Of a stretch of DNA of 64,000 nucleotides, positions 12,732-20,139 are shown in pieces; position 1 is the stretch's first letter; each line of letters begins with the position of its first letter. Under the pieces are notes generated by a model. The model had not been told where the DNA came from and searched no databases. It worked only from the letters and a program-made list of their open reading frames with translations. The translations under genes and the position numbers were made by a program. The DNA lies in contig JACEVL010000130.1 of assembly GCA_020284085.1 (NCBI GenBank), positions 628,001-692,000 on the forward strand, given 5' to 3'. The stretch comes from Aporrectodea caliginosa (lineage: Eukaryota; Annelida; Clitellata; Crassiclitellata; Lumbricidae).

Positions 12732-15700
12732 CAAAATAATAATATCGAAAAGAATCAAAATTTTAAACTTACGGTTACATTTTCTCCGTGAACATTCTCA
12801 AAGCCCTCATTGCGCATTTCTTCTAATATGGAGTCTGCAACAGTTTACAACATAATTAGACAACTGATTTTAGTCAATCAATTTGGATCAGTTTCATTTA
12901 TTTATTTAAAGGACTTATTAAAAGCGTAAAGTCAGCAAATATGAAACCAAGATGGAAGATTATGGTTAGGTCTCAATATTGTTGAAGTGAGTTTGTGTTG
13001 ATGGTGGTGTACCTATGTAAAATGTAAATGTAATTTACATTCACCTACACACGCAGCTTTTAGATTAGGCGAAAAATGCAAAAGCACTGGTATTTAGGAA
13101 GAAGAGGGAAATGTAACTTTGTCCAAATGAATTAAGAAACGAAGTAAAATATTTACTTTGCATTTGGTCAAACTTGCACATAATTTCTACTGACCAATGG
13201 CATCTTCGAGTCCTTGGCTTCCAGAGACCCTATTTGGATGTGCATCGGTCAGCGCAGCCAATCTGTCGAAGGTCTTGTACTGCCTGTTGCCATTCAAAAC
13301 GGTGCTCTTGATCAGGTCGACACCAGCTGAAACATCAATATCGAATCTACAAATTGTTTCGTTGATGTGAGAACCAGGAGAACTGCGCCACTGCCCTACT
13401 TGTGGTAGTGCCAGTCCCAAGCCTGAAGAAAGGAGGAGGGCGACACTAATCATCTTTGTTATGACACAGTGTCGTTAAACAGCAACCAAGAAAACCAGGA
13501 TTCGAATTAGTGCTGTCCGATATAAAGAGAACACCATCGCTCTGTTATCTTTATTATCTACGTAGGCCTGATTATAGTTATCTTGTTATTATTTATTTAT
13601 TATTTATTATTTATTGCGTCAGAAACAGAACAAATAACAGTACTCATCATGACATAAACAGATCAGTCACTGCGCAACAGGAAGCCAGGAAAAAGCTAAA
13701 AGCTTATACCACCCTGGCCCCTAGTACCTGGTTAACATTTCAGTCAACGTTTAGTGTCACACAGATCCAGAACAAATTATGAGAACAAATTATGCTAACA
13801 GGCAGCTGAGTCCAAATAGTTTTAGTACTATACATTAAACATTTTACACATTAAACAAATCATTAGTAAGTTCATAGAGCAAACAAATCAAAACCAAAGT
13901 AAACAGAGGCAAATTTTATGACAAGATTATGAAAAATGAAATAAAATGAAATAAAATAAAATAGAACAAAACAAAGATGAAATGAAATAAAACTAAGTAA
14001 AGCACTATTTAAAATAATACTACATAACTAAGGAATGTTTGCATCCAAGTTAGTCAAGTCAGAATTCACAGGGATAATTTGTTCAGTAAAGACCTATTAT
14101 TTCTAACAAAGCTAGTTTTCACTGTATTTTAATAGGTAGCCTATTTTCAGTTCTCTTTTAAATGTGGACAGAGATTTCTCTTCTTTAAGTTCATCAGACA
14201 ATGAATTCCACAAACGACATCCCAAGACCTGGAGGCTGCCCGCTCTGGATGCAGTGCGTGCATAAGGAACCACAAAGTTGGATGAGCCGCGAGTGTTATG
14301 GGAGTGAGTTTGATCAACTGTTGTGAAATAATTGGAGAATTTTTGGTAACATGTTATGTACGAACTTAAACATGAGCACAAGTTTAGATAAATGAGGGAA
14401 CTCATAAATTTTTATTATGCTTAGGGTGCAGAATAAAGGATCGGAATGAGATAAGTAAGGAGAGTGGGTGATTATTCTAACAGCAGCTTTCTGGAGTTTC
14501 AATATCCGGTCTAAATTCCCGGTTCTGTGTGGCGACGACCATACAGAGCAGCAGTATGTCATATGCGGTTCAAGTAGGGTGTGGTATAGTAGTTTTAGTT
14601 TGTCGAGATCAAGGATATGGCTAATTCTGTAGAGTATACCCACTATTTTAGATATTTTATTAACTACCATGTCAGCATGCTTCCTCCATTTGAGGTCATC
14701 AGTAAGTACCACACCAAGAAATTTAATTTCATGCACCTGTGTCAGTGGAACTCCATTTATAGTAATATTGATATCAATATCCAAGTACTTTTTTTAGCAA
14801 ATATCATAAAACATGTTTTTTGTAAGTTTAGAGAAAGTAGATTCGCTGAGAACCAATGGCTTATGTCTTTCAATTTATCATTTAATGATGCAGCTAACAA
14901 GAGAGGACAATATCCAGTTGTAAAGATGTTTGTATCATCCGCAAACATAATCAAGCTCAGATCGGTTATTGATTGAATATCATTTACATACAGAAGGAAT
15001 AAAAGAGGCCCGAGCACTGAGCCCTGCGGCACACCACATAATTATTATCGGTAAGAAAGATGAGCAAGTGTTGTTGAGGGCAACATATTGATATCTATTT
15101 GATAAGTAACTCGCAAACCAATTAAGGGGGGTACCCCGTATTCCATAATGCTCGAGTTTATCCAAGAGTATTGCATGATTCACAGTATCAATGGCCTTTG
15201 ATAGATCTAGAAAAATTCCAATTGTGGTTTGGTGGTCATCTAAGGTTTTGCTGATTTGGTTAGTAAGATCAAGTAAAGCCAGCTCCGTGGATAAATTTTT
15301 CCTAAACCCATACTGGGTATCTGCAAGGAGGTTATTTTGTTCCACAAAGGTGATAAGCCTGTTATAGATAATTTTTCCAACAGTTTGGAAAAGGGTGATA
15401 AGATAGATACTGGACGATAATTGGAAATCTTTAATTTATCCCCTGTTTTAAAAATTGGAACGAGCTTTGCTAGTTTGAGCTGGTCGGGAAAAACACCTTG
15501 AGTTAGCGACTGGTTAAATATGTTTGTTAAAACAGAAGAAACTTCAAGGGAGCATTGCTTTAAAACCATTGTCGAGATTTCATCATAGCCCCTACTATGG
15601 GAATTGTTCATCAGAGCAATACAGTCTATGATTTCAGGGGGCGTCACCGGGGCAAAGAAAATAGATTGCAGGGTTCGAGTCTTAAGGTAATCATTTGGCT

Positions 15701-18076
15701 TATTACTAACTGGAGCAATAGTCTGAGCTAATTTGGGACCTATGTTACTAAAATAATTGTTAAAGTTCTCAGCTATAAGTTTAGTGTCAGTAACCCTACA
15801 CCCACCATGGTCGATTTCAGTTATTTTTGAAGTAAACACACTGTTTTGTGCATTAATGGACGAATCAAACGTCACTAATCTATCTAACAGTGCGCTTAGA
15901 TCGACTTAGAACAGTAGGGAGTTGGGAATGGAGGGCAGAGGAGGGACAAAAATGACTTAGAGGGAAAGGAGATGGAGATGGAGATGAGGGAAAGGGGAAG
16001 GTAGAGACAAATGAGGAGAGACATAATGATGCAAAGTCAGAGGTAGAGGAAAAGGGAAAAAGAGATTCAGCAACAGAGGATTTCTTCACAAAGGATATTT
16101 TTCGGGGTCGTTTTGTCTGGGTCGATTTTGTCCTGGGCCGTTCTGGCGGGGTACCCATGCAGCAAAAGTGCGTGAATTCTTGTCGACTGTCACTAAACGT
16201 TACCGTCTAGCGCTCAACTCAGCTAAATATATATACAATACTCGTGCTACAATGTATACAAATCTGGGTGGCACACTTTATCAGTTATTAGGTAAAGAAA
16301 TGAAATATCCTGACAAATAAAATAATGATTGAAAAGAGGTAACAGAACTCTGTCAGTGATCACGGCAAAAGAGACTCTAGGGATAAATCTTTTTAACATC
16401 CTTGTGCTATACCGCACAAACTGTGCTATATGCCACTACGCGACCATCTTTATCTGCAATTAGGTAAAGAAATGAAGCATATCCTGACAAGAAAATAATG
16501 ATTATCTCAGGCATATAAATTGTTGAATATCGCAGCAACACAGACCTCTGCTGGCTGAAATCTGCTCTAAAATCTCTGGCGATAGACCACAAAATGCTGG
16601 AACCACAAACGCCAACGTGACCACCAGAAAGGCGGGAAACAACCAATCTGAAGCAGAGAGCATAATAAACCTCAAGTCTGTTAAAATGCTATAATATGCT
16701 TATGCCTATTTGTATATGTCGGGCATTGTAGGCCCTACATGTATGTAAGTATCTAACTATCTATGTATGCATTTTTAAAATGTATGTATGTTTTTATGTG
16801 TATATCTGTATGTTTGTAAGTATGTGTTGTATGTATGTAGCCTATTGTAGGCTATGTATGTAACATCGCTGATTGCTGGACCCGATTACGACTTGGTTTT
16901 GGTGCACAATTGGTTAACTGATGACTTGGACATTATCACACTGGCTCAAAAGAAATCTCTAAATAATAATGATAATGCATGTACGTATATATTTATAATA
17001 TATGTTTGCATGAAGGCACCTATCTGCGTATGTAGCCTATGTATTTTTTATGTAGGCTATTATGTTTATATACATCTGGAGAATTAATATGGCGCCCTTT
17101 TCGTCAAAGACATAAAACACTTTCTATGATATCCTACATAGTCTTCAAGTTTATTAAGGGCAAAAAAGTTCATCATTATGCAAATGTTTTCTCAGATGAC
17201 CTGAAAAGTCACCACTGACGTGCTCCAGCATTCACGCAGAGCTCGACCAATGAATCCTCTATCTTACAGCTTTTGGAGAAGCTGTCGAAATAAAGTGCAG
17301 AACTTACTGCACAAAACCTATCGCAAAGTCCCGTCGTTTTCAGTCCGGTGAGAGGGAGATAATCTAGTCTAAATATTGAATATGTCGGGAAATGATTGAT
17401 CCTTCTCTGTCCATCTCTAATAAATATTCAATTCCAATTAATTCAGCTTAATTCTATTCTGTTCAATTCTAGTCTATTCTGCTGCAATCTATTATATTTT
17501 ATTATAGCCTACTGTATCGGCCTTTAAATTCCATTCCATTGCATTCTTTTGTATTCTGTTCTATTTTATTCGATTCTATTCAATTGTATTCTAATGACTA
17601 CCACTGTATAATTATTCACAGTGCATCCATCGAAGGTCGCTTTAAGTAACCGGAATCCAACTGCGTAATCCGATGGAGGATCGAGTCACGCAGAAACCCG
17701 GTTGGTGAGCGAATACGTGTTTTTGTTAGTAAGTTGAAACAAAAGTTTTCAGTTTACAACCAGTTGGTCAGAGAAACAAGAAGACGGGATAAAGTTGATA
17801 AGCTAGTAGAAACAGCAGAGTCAGAAACTTGCCATAGATTATGAGAACTAGATATCTTAGCCTGATTAGTGACCCTGCTCCACACTGCTAGGCCTAATAT
17901 TAATCAAGTTGTAACAAAAGAGTCGTATAGGCTAAGTATACAACCAGTTGGTCATAGAAACCAGAAGTCAGACAACAGTGAGTTCTGAAGGAAGAGTCAT
18001 AGCTTTGCATCCAATGTATCGTAAAAACTAAGGAGCAGGCTGCGGTGGATGAGCAAGTTGTCTTACCTCTGTCCAT
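31..18076 (-). CDS. CPQ: carboxypeptidase Q, copy 1 (exons 1-9; 3' end outside window)
   Basis: M28-family metallopeptidase related to mammalian carboxypeptidase Q, a secreted or lysosomal di-zinc dipeptidase. Nine exons on the minus strand (18067-18076, 16546-16647, 13195-13326, 12773-12834, 8343-8507, 7429-7593, 2048-2129, 580-683, 31-117) join without stops into 303 residues. Residues 1-24 form a signal peptide (MDRDWLFPAFLVV, then a hydrophobic run ending PAFC). Exon 9 carries GGHIDAWD with the first zinc histidine and MDDGGG with the bridging aspartate. The later catalytic part lies beyond base 1. The ATG is in a 10-bp exon, preceded about 100 bp upstream by a TATATAA box. Copy 1 lacks one codon in exon 7. 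Its exon 6 has diverged where copies 2 and 3 share [11 protein letters not shown]. Family assignment is from the protein motifs and exon order; whether the gene is intact past the edge cannot be seen. Confidence 0.9.
118..579 (-). other. CPQ copy 1 intron 8
   Basis: Short intron with no repeat that I recognise. Bases about 165-265 match 27445-27540 in intron 8 of copy 2 closely (shared GCAGGATTGTTTCTGCCAG), showing that copies 1 and 2 are recent duplicates. Confidence 0.8.
580..683 (-). CDS. CPQ: CPQ copy 1 exon 8
   Basis: 104 bp, acceptor GTTACAG, donor GTAGAC. Entered with two bases of a split Lys codon; encodes ENITVSMYMEAQN then [16 protein letters not shown], matching the NTVAEITGSKYPEQ stretch just before the zinc motif of human CPQ. 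Confidence 0.92.
1070..1270. mobile_element. inverted LINE 3'-end fragments
   Basis: 1070-1150 read on the minus strand is the LINE tail GAGGCGCTTT followed by AATACAATACAATAC. Directly beside it, 1165-1270 on the plus strand encodes RIQFKVLILVLKSQPGLAS, the C-terminal ORF2 region of the same type of LINE seen near 46.9 kb. The two parts face opposite ways, as in twin-primed insertions. Confidence 0.6.
1795..1905 (+). mobile_element. LINE 3' end
   Basis: Contains GCACTGGGAGCGCTTCTGA, then GAGAAGCGCTTTATAAAT and the tail AATACAATACAAC. Same 3' end as at 8761 and 47280. The 500 bases before it (1270-1795) hold no other recognisable feature. Confidence 0.6.
2048..2129 (-). CDS. CPQ: CPQ copy 1 exon 7
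   Basis: 82 bp, acceptor TTTTAG, donor GTAAAT. Encodes [20 protein letters not shown] and then LQRYYDQ plus one base. [13 protein letters not shown] equals human [13 protein letters not shown]. It is one codon shorter than in copies 2 and 3. Confidence 0.9.
3253..3580. mobile_element. hAT-type MITE, 8-bp TSD
   Basis: 328 bp starting CAGGGATGGCCAACC and ending GGTTGGCCACCTCTG (imperfect TIRs), flanked on both sides by ATCTACGT (3245-3252 and 3581-3588). An 8-bp duplication and CAG/CTG termini are hAT hallmarks. The interior (GCGACCCGCGGGCC) has no long ORF. It interrupts the reverse-transcriptase frame of the surrounding LINE. Confidence 0.85.
4218..5800 (+). mobile_element. CR1/L2-like LINE, inner element, split by a SINE
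   Basis: Plus-strand reverse transcriptase: QSGFGRFHSTESVITR, DVSAAFDTVDHGILLE, GLPQGSILGPLL and the catalytic motif QYADDTQVYV (about 4610-4640), then the thumb region to TFSEHVRN at 4900. After a SINE (4906-5157) the same ORF resumes with TCFYHLGQIRSVRRS and LNAATRLIGG. The 3' end is GGGAGCGCCTCTGAG, GTGGCGCTATATAAATTTAC. It is 5'-truncated: no endonuclease domain is visible. The frame before the SINE is open, the part after it is decayed. Confidence 0.85.
4906..5157 (-). mobile_element. tRNA-derived SINE (family 1), copy A
   Basis: Minus-strand element with a tRNA-like head (GGCGCGGTGGTGTAGGGGTA, box A-like), a body including CTTCACTCGCAATTGC, and a 3' end GGGAGCGCCTCTGAA, GGGGCGCTATAACAAG, then AATACAATACAATAC. 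This copy has lost part of the box B region that copies B and C keep. It is inserted in the thumb region of the LINE reverse transcriptase. Confidence 0.85.
6100..6360. repeat. dispersed repeat, copy 1
   Basis: A stretch containing ACCGAATTGAAGTCGAGTTA and AAAATCCACTTTCCGC recurs at 8888-9010. I cannot assign a class. No protein similarity was recognised in its 82-residue ORF. 6360-6660 shows nothing identifiable apart from AT-rich DNA. Confidence 0.5.
6668..6960 (-). mobile_element. tRNA-derived SINE (family 1), copy B
   Basis: The most complete copy. Read on the minus strand: leader CGTGGAGTACAATACAAC, tRNA head with box A (about 6907-6895) and box B GGTTCGAATCC (6864-6854), body, then the LINE-like tail GAGCGCCTCTGAATAGG, GGGGCGCTATAACAAG and AATACAATAC. 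Lies in intron 6 of CPQ copy 1. Confidence 0.88.
6961..7087 (-). mobile_element. second SINE family with tRNA-Leu/Ser-like head
   Basis: On the minus strand TGAGTGGCCGAGTGGGTTGG (box A of tRNA-Leu/Ser type, about 7078-7063) is followed by CCGGGTTCGCTTCCCGG (box B) and a non-tRNA part ending TTTACTGCGGGTGGCTCGG. A second copy is at 41005-41128. The head lacks a proper acceptor stem, so this is not a tRNA gene. Confidence 0.75.
7429..7593 (-). CDS. CPQ: CPQ copy 1 exon 6 (GC donor)
   Basis: 165 bp, phase 0/0, acceptor TTACTTAG, donor GCAAGT instead of GT. Encodes [13 protein letters not shown] and [18 protein letters not shown], equal to human [13 protein letters not shown] and [15 protein letters not shown]. 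The middle (SISSAYRKNGATA) has diverged from the [11 protein letters not shown] of the other copies. Confidence 0.92.
7594..8342 (-). other. CPQ copy 1 intron 5
   Basis: AT-rich. 8060-8165 is a self-complementary run of GATATATATC-like units. 8218-8278 carries a decayed version of the LINE 3'-UTR hairpin (GGGTCCCGCTAA). No coding signal. Confidence 0.6.
8343..8507 (-). CDS. CPQ: CPQ copy 1 exon 5
   Basis: 165 bp, phase 0/0, acceptor GTTGCAG, donor GTAACT. Encodes VPKWTRGKEYAQILTPLP and MALGTSIGTSGTLTG then VVVVKSFDDLELKKDE, matching human IPHWERGEESAVML, GLGSSIGTPPEGIT and LVVTSFDEL. Confidence 0.93.
8740..8855 (+). mobile_element. LINE 3' end
   Basis: GCACTGGGAGCGCCTCTGAA, then GAGAGGCGCTTTATAAATG and AATACAATACAATACAA. 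Preceded by coding remnants (CTTTGCTTTTCTCAAAACC) shared with 47240-47260. Confidence 0.65.
8888..9260. repeat. dispersed repeat plus non-autonomous DNA element
   Basis: 8888-9010 repeats 6190-6350. From about 9018 to 9290 a second repeat starts GTGCTTTTTACTAG and ends GTTCCGGAACGTACCGTCTG then AAAAAGCAGTG, with inverted termini. A sister copy is at 32066-32327. The interior is AT-rich and non-coding. Confidence 0.55.
9335..9490 (-). mobile_element. LINE 3'-UTR hairpin module
   Basis: Minus-strand LINE end: tail (AATTG)n at 9340-9356, then AAGGGATTATTAGATCCCGC and TAAATAGGGACACCTAA. The same module occurs at 40300-40430, 58700-58780 and 59815-59955. Confidence 0.65.
10090..10566 (+). pseudogene. 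transposon-derived ORF fragment (DUF7869-like)
   Basis: Plus-strand pieces in different frames read TFDLQKVIPSPP, then a decayed SNSCGGQN, then KFLVSGHSYLPNDGDLGIIE. I recall this order (FDLQ.VLP, SD.CGGQNRN, GH...PND.DF..IEK) from DUF7869-type proteins of animal DNA transposons. Frameshifts and stops separate the pieces, so it is a relic. It lies in intron 4 of CPQ copy 1. Assignment is from memory of the motif pattern. Confidence 0.55.
10475..11050 (+). repeat. local direct duplication of about 110 bp
   Basis: 10475-10590 (CAAGAGTTCTGGAAGTTGGC, ATACGAAACGACCGATATCA, GCGAGCTACCAAGTT) recurs, diverged, at 10905-11045. The sequence between (10600-10900) has a plus-strand ORF of 97 codons with no recognised family. 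Confidence 0.6.
11310..11565 (-). mobile_element. LINE ORF2 C-terminus and tail
   Basis: Minus strand encodes TKRKFGDRAFAVSGPREWNS and LPATIRQ then FKSKLKTHLF, the typical end of a LINE ORF2, followed by AAAGCGCGCTATGAATG and (AATTG/ATTGT)n. Confidence 0.75.
11770..12021 (+). mobile_element. LINE ORF2 C-terminus, hairpin 3' end, AAT tail
   Basis: Plus strand encodes VSVAGPMTWNGLPPALR, then the 3' end GGGAGCGCTTCTGAG, GGGGCGCTATATAAAAG and an (AAT)n tail at 11971-12021. Only the very 3' end of the LINE is present. Confidence 0.75.
12050..12486 (+). pseudogene. retroelement-associated conserved domain fragment
   Basis: Plus-strand frames give [20 protein letters not shown], then ASVVDTLEPSY, then, frame-shifted, LETLGPINTTGQNF and ISDLGRSLTLSTGDTRET, LQRLSITVQRF. 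I recall RPDGL..IPW..G..LVWD.....DTLA.SY followed by LETLGPIN and a GDPRET.FL.QR motif as the C-terminal part of many reverse-transcriptase-linked proteins in sea urchins and corals. The RPD and VWD motifs could be a PD-(D/E)XK-type nuclease core (inference). Broken by stops and a frameshift. Confidence 0.55.
12598..12733 (+). repeat. (AAT)n microsatellite
   Basis: About 45 units of AAT with a few interruptions, 40 bp downstream of the exon 4 donor on the transcribed strand. ORFs of Asn or Ile here are artefacts. Confidence 0.98.
12773..12834 (-). CDS. CPQ: CPQ copy 1 exon 4
   Basis: 62 bp, acceptor TGTTGCAG, donor GTAAGT. Completes a split Asp codon, then [20 protein letters not shown]. The exon was too short to be found by ORF length; it was placed by its agreement with copies 2 and 3 and with human IMYQNLQQDGLEKVHLEPV. 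Confidence 0.92.
13195..13326 (-). CDS. CPQ: CPQ copy 1 exon 3
   Basis: 132 bp, acceptor ATGTTTCAG, donor GTCAGT. Encodes GVDLIKSTVLNGNRQYKTFD then RLAALTDAHPNRVSGSQGLE and DAI; human has AIINLAVYGKAQNRSYERLA and RLSGSKNLEKAI. The ORF runs on upstream in frame to an ATG at 13453 (see findings). Confidence 0.92.
13405..13485 (+). repeat. dispersed repeat with CAGTCCCAAGCCTG
   Basis: TGCCAGTCCCAAGCCTG followed by GGAGGAGGGCGACACTAATC and CACAGTGTCGTTAAAC. Copies occur at 39447-39520 (same strand) and 52066-52135 (opposite strand). The start resembles 5'-UTR segments of RTE-type LINEs as I remember them. Its reverse complement encodes a hydrophobic peptide by chance. Confidence 0.65.
14100..15895 (-). 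mobile_element. non-LTR retrotransposon (LINE) reverse transcriptase, 5'-truncated
   Basis: Minus strand, from about 15895: fingers region DGCALMNNSHSRG-like text then GYDEISTMVLKQC, FPDQLKLAKLVPIFK and NYRPVSILSPFSKLLEKL. Then QYGFRKNLSTELALLDL, FLDLSKAIDTVNHAILLDKL, MPQGSVLGPLLFLLYVNDIQ and the catalytic MFADDTNIF (about 14955-14930), thumb KFLGVVLTDDLKW, and C-terminus VLGCRLWNSLSDELKEEK. A few frameshifts split it. No endonuclease domain remains. It fills most of intron 2 of CPQ copy 1; the A-rich stretch 13900-14100 (AATGAAATAAAAT units) may be its tail. Confidence 0.85.
16546..16647 (-). CDS. CPQ: CPQ copy 1 exon 2 (signal peptide)
   Basis: 102 bp, acceptor GCTTCAG, donor GTCTGT. Continues the split Asp codon, then WLFPAFLVVTLAFVVPAFCG and LSPEILEQISASR plus one base. 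A hydrophobic core ending PAFC-GLS fits signal peptidase cleavage. Matches exon 2 of copy 2 codon for codon. Confidence 0.9.
16648..18066 (-). other. CPQ copy 1 intron 1
   Basis: No mobile element recognised. 16730-16860 is a degenerate TATG/TGTA run and 17440-17600 a degenerate ATTCT run; the rest is unique-looking AT-rich sequence. Confidence 0.6.
18067..18076 (-). CDS. CPQ: CPQ copy 1 exon 1 (start codon)
   Basis: Ten coding bases, ATGGACAGAG, before donor GTAAGA. The same ten bases and donor occur at 34911-34920 in copy 2. Encodes Met-Asp-Arg and the first base of Asp. Chosen because it splices in frame to the signal-peptide exon. Confidence 0.85.
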
Positions 18077-18245
18077 CTCGATCTGAGTTGTCCTTTCTTA
18101 TGACCACTAGATTTTTACCGCGCGTTCGTGGCTTTGTTTGTGCAAAGTGTACGAGGGGACAAAGATCACCGGCCAGTTATATAGTGACCCCGATGATATA
18201 TGGCCGGTGATATCAGGCAAGATCTTTGTTGATTGAGTCGTGGCC
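18077..18245 (-). promoter_or_regulatory. proximal promoter of CPQ copy 1 with TATA box
   Basis: On the minus strand TATATAA (18183-18177) lies about 100 bp before the ATG, followed by CTGGCCGGTGATCTTTGTC. Blocks on both sides (AACTGGCC, CTTTGTCCCC, AAGATCT at the distal side and GGCCACGACT) recur in the same order upstream of copy 2, so the block is conserved. The start site itself cannot be fixed from sequence. Confidence 0.6.
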
Positions 18246-18379
18246 TTTGCAGGCAGTCAACAGCTCAGGAAAAAGGTAAGATATTAGAAAAACATCAATC
18301 AATCTGTACTGGGTCTGCCCTTGTCTTCTTAGAACATCATATTATATTTGCTCACTGCATCATGTAATTTTTGACAAGC

Positions 18380-18600
18380 CTGAGCCACGTCCTACACCAA
18401 CTACTACCCCCAACCAAGCCCACCTACTACCCCCTCCGTGCTCTTGCCGATAACAACATAATCCCCAGCCGACAGCCTGACGTGCACAGCATTTATTATT
18501 AGGATGCTATACACTGTTTAACTGTGTTTATTGGATGTCTGTACACCAAAGTGCGATTAGCAATTGGTTAATAAAGAATCTTGATACTTAATTTGTTTTT
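18380..18600 (+). mobile_element. LINE 3' end, plus strand
   Basis: Encodes QLLPPTKPTYYPLRALADN and then NIIPSRQPDVH, matching QLLPPVKTVSYSLRPRIHN then RIIPK of the minus-strand LINE at 20.4 kb. Followed by 3'-UTR sequence (GGATGCTATACACTG, ACCAAAGTGCGATTAGCAA, AATAAAGAATCTTGATACT) shared with 28200-28320. Confidence 0.65.
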
Positions 18601-18861
18601 TTTATAGAAAAATACATTAGAATACTGAAATGTAATGAATTGGGAAAAATTGGAGACGATGAGGATTAAGAATTGAGAAGTAGGCTATAATCAAGCAGTT
18701 GTTCGGATATTGGAATCTGAGTAAGGAGATAAATTATGCTCTTTCTTTGATATGGGACACTTGGCAATCCTGATCCAGAGTGGTCACTGCTCACAAAGTC
18801 AAGTCGACTATTCAGTCTGGTATATGTCTTTCTTTTTTTCTCTTTTTGAGAACTGCTCAAG

Positions 18862-18896
18862 TGAATAAGCTAAGTGCCTTGCGCTTAGCTTATTCA
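18862..18896. repeat. 13-bp inverted repeat
   Basis: TGAATAAGCTAAG (18862-18874) and its exact complement CTTAGCTTATTCA (18884-18896) with a 9-base loop. Part of this sequence (GGGCACTTAGCTTATTCACG) recurs at 19438-19457, so it probably belongs to a dispersed repeat. Confidence 0.7.
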
Positions 18897-19014
18897 TTCT
18901 GTGTCTCTTTCTTTCTTCTACCATAATTCTTACTTTCTTTCTATTGCAGTCTTTCCTACGGCTTTTCTCAGTCAAATCTAATATAGATTCTTCTGTTGTC
19001 TCTTTATTCATTCA

Positions 19015-19080
19015 TCTCGAATATTTATATAGCACCCCTCAAGAAGCATACTCGGAGGAGCTCCCAGCCCAACCACGGCG
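19015..19080 (-). mobile_element. LINE 3' hairpin tail
   Basis: Minus strand GGGAGCTCCTCCGAG, GAGGGGTGCTATATAAATAT. A worn copy of the tail shared by the LINEs and SINE of this window. Confidence 0.5.
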
Positions 19081-19244
19081 ATGTAAATTAGACTTGAGCA
19101 GATTGTGGAACAATGTCTTGCTTTCTGTGTATTTCTGTCTGGCTGCTTGTATCCGGCTGTTTCACTTGAAATTTTGACTCTTAATGAGTTCCATTGTTCT
19201 AATTATACTTAATGGCTTGTGTTGCAGGTCATGAGTAGGCCTAG

Positions 19245-19380
19245 TTCTATCTCGAAGCGTGACAAATCGAATTTTATCTCGATACAGTCATATGTTATAC
19301 ACAATGGGAAGGTCTGTAGTGACGCTGTAATAAGTGTTATATTTATTAAACGTTAGATTTTAGGTTCAGTGACTTGAAGT
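19245..19380 (+). mobile_element. LINE ORF end, inverted relative to the 20.3 kb LINE
   Basis: Nearly the reverse complement of 20275-20375: GTGACGCTGTAATAAGTG, ATTTATTAAACGTTAGATTT, TAGGTTCAGTGACTTGAA. It is the end of ORF2 plus the start of the 3' UTR. Confidence 0.65.
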
Positions 19381-19489
19381 ACCCGCTGGCAATCGTAATC
19401 TCAAACTTTATGAAGCGCTACTTTCAAGCTAAGCGCAGGGCACTTAGCTTATTCACGAGCGCTGTACCTTGTCAGAGGGGTTGATAAGA

Positions 19490-19650
19490 GATAACATGTG
19501 GAGATCCAAGTCCTACATCCAGAAGACCAGAAAGAGAAGGAGGCGGAGGAGCTGTCATGCAGTGGCGGCGCCACGGGGAAAGGGGGCTTAGCCAGATATG
19601 AAGTGGAGATCCAAGTCCTACAGCCAGAAGACCAGGACGAGAAGCCCCCA
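19490..19650 (+). repeat. tandem 42-bp repeat pair
   Basis: GTGGAGATCCAAGTCCTACA, then CCAGAAGACCAG, at 19498-19530 and again at 19604-19636, separated by GGCGGCGCCACGGGG-type sequence. No family recognised. Confidence 0.6.
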
Positions 19651-20139
19651 TCCCAACCCCAAGGTGTGGTGAAGGCCACGAAGTGTCTCCAAACTCTGGG
19701 GAGCGTCACATGCTCTCAGAGTAGTCTTAGCACCAGAGGTTTTAGAGCCTGTCGTTTAAAACTTCTGTTGAAATTTTGAATCTTAAATGGCAATCTTTTG
19801 GTAATTTTAACTTTACAGTGTAGGCTACTGTTATTATAAATGAGTAGGAATGTCAATGACAGGGATTAAAACCAACATAGTTGATTTGAAATTTCGTTGG
19901 ATAGTTGACCAAATCAAAAATATCATCGTCGTGTAGTGTAATGGAGTGTTTTATATTGCAGCACCTGCTAAAAGGTATCAACGAACTTTCCCAGAGGAAA
20001 CAAAATCGGAGAAACCTCTACAGTAGTCTCTCGTCCTTTGCAACTACGTCTTGTAACTGTACATTGCTCACTCTAATGTCTGGACAATGGTACAATTAAT
20101 CCGGATCAATTTCACCAAAGTGCTAAATTATAAGTAAAG

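Noticed and set aside
12549..12855. Poly-Asn and poly-Ile ORFs
   Set aside because: Products of the (AAT)n microsatellite.
15880..16158. 92-codon minus-strand ORF upstream of the 14-16 kb LINE
   Set aside because: Ser/Pro/Phe-rich reading of a purine tract; not convincingly an ORF1 of the LINE.
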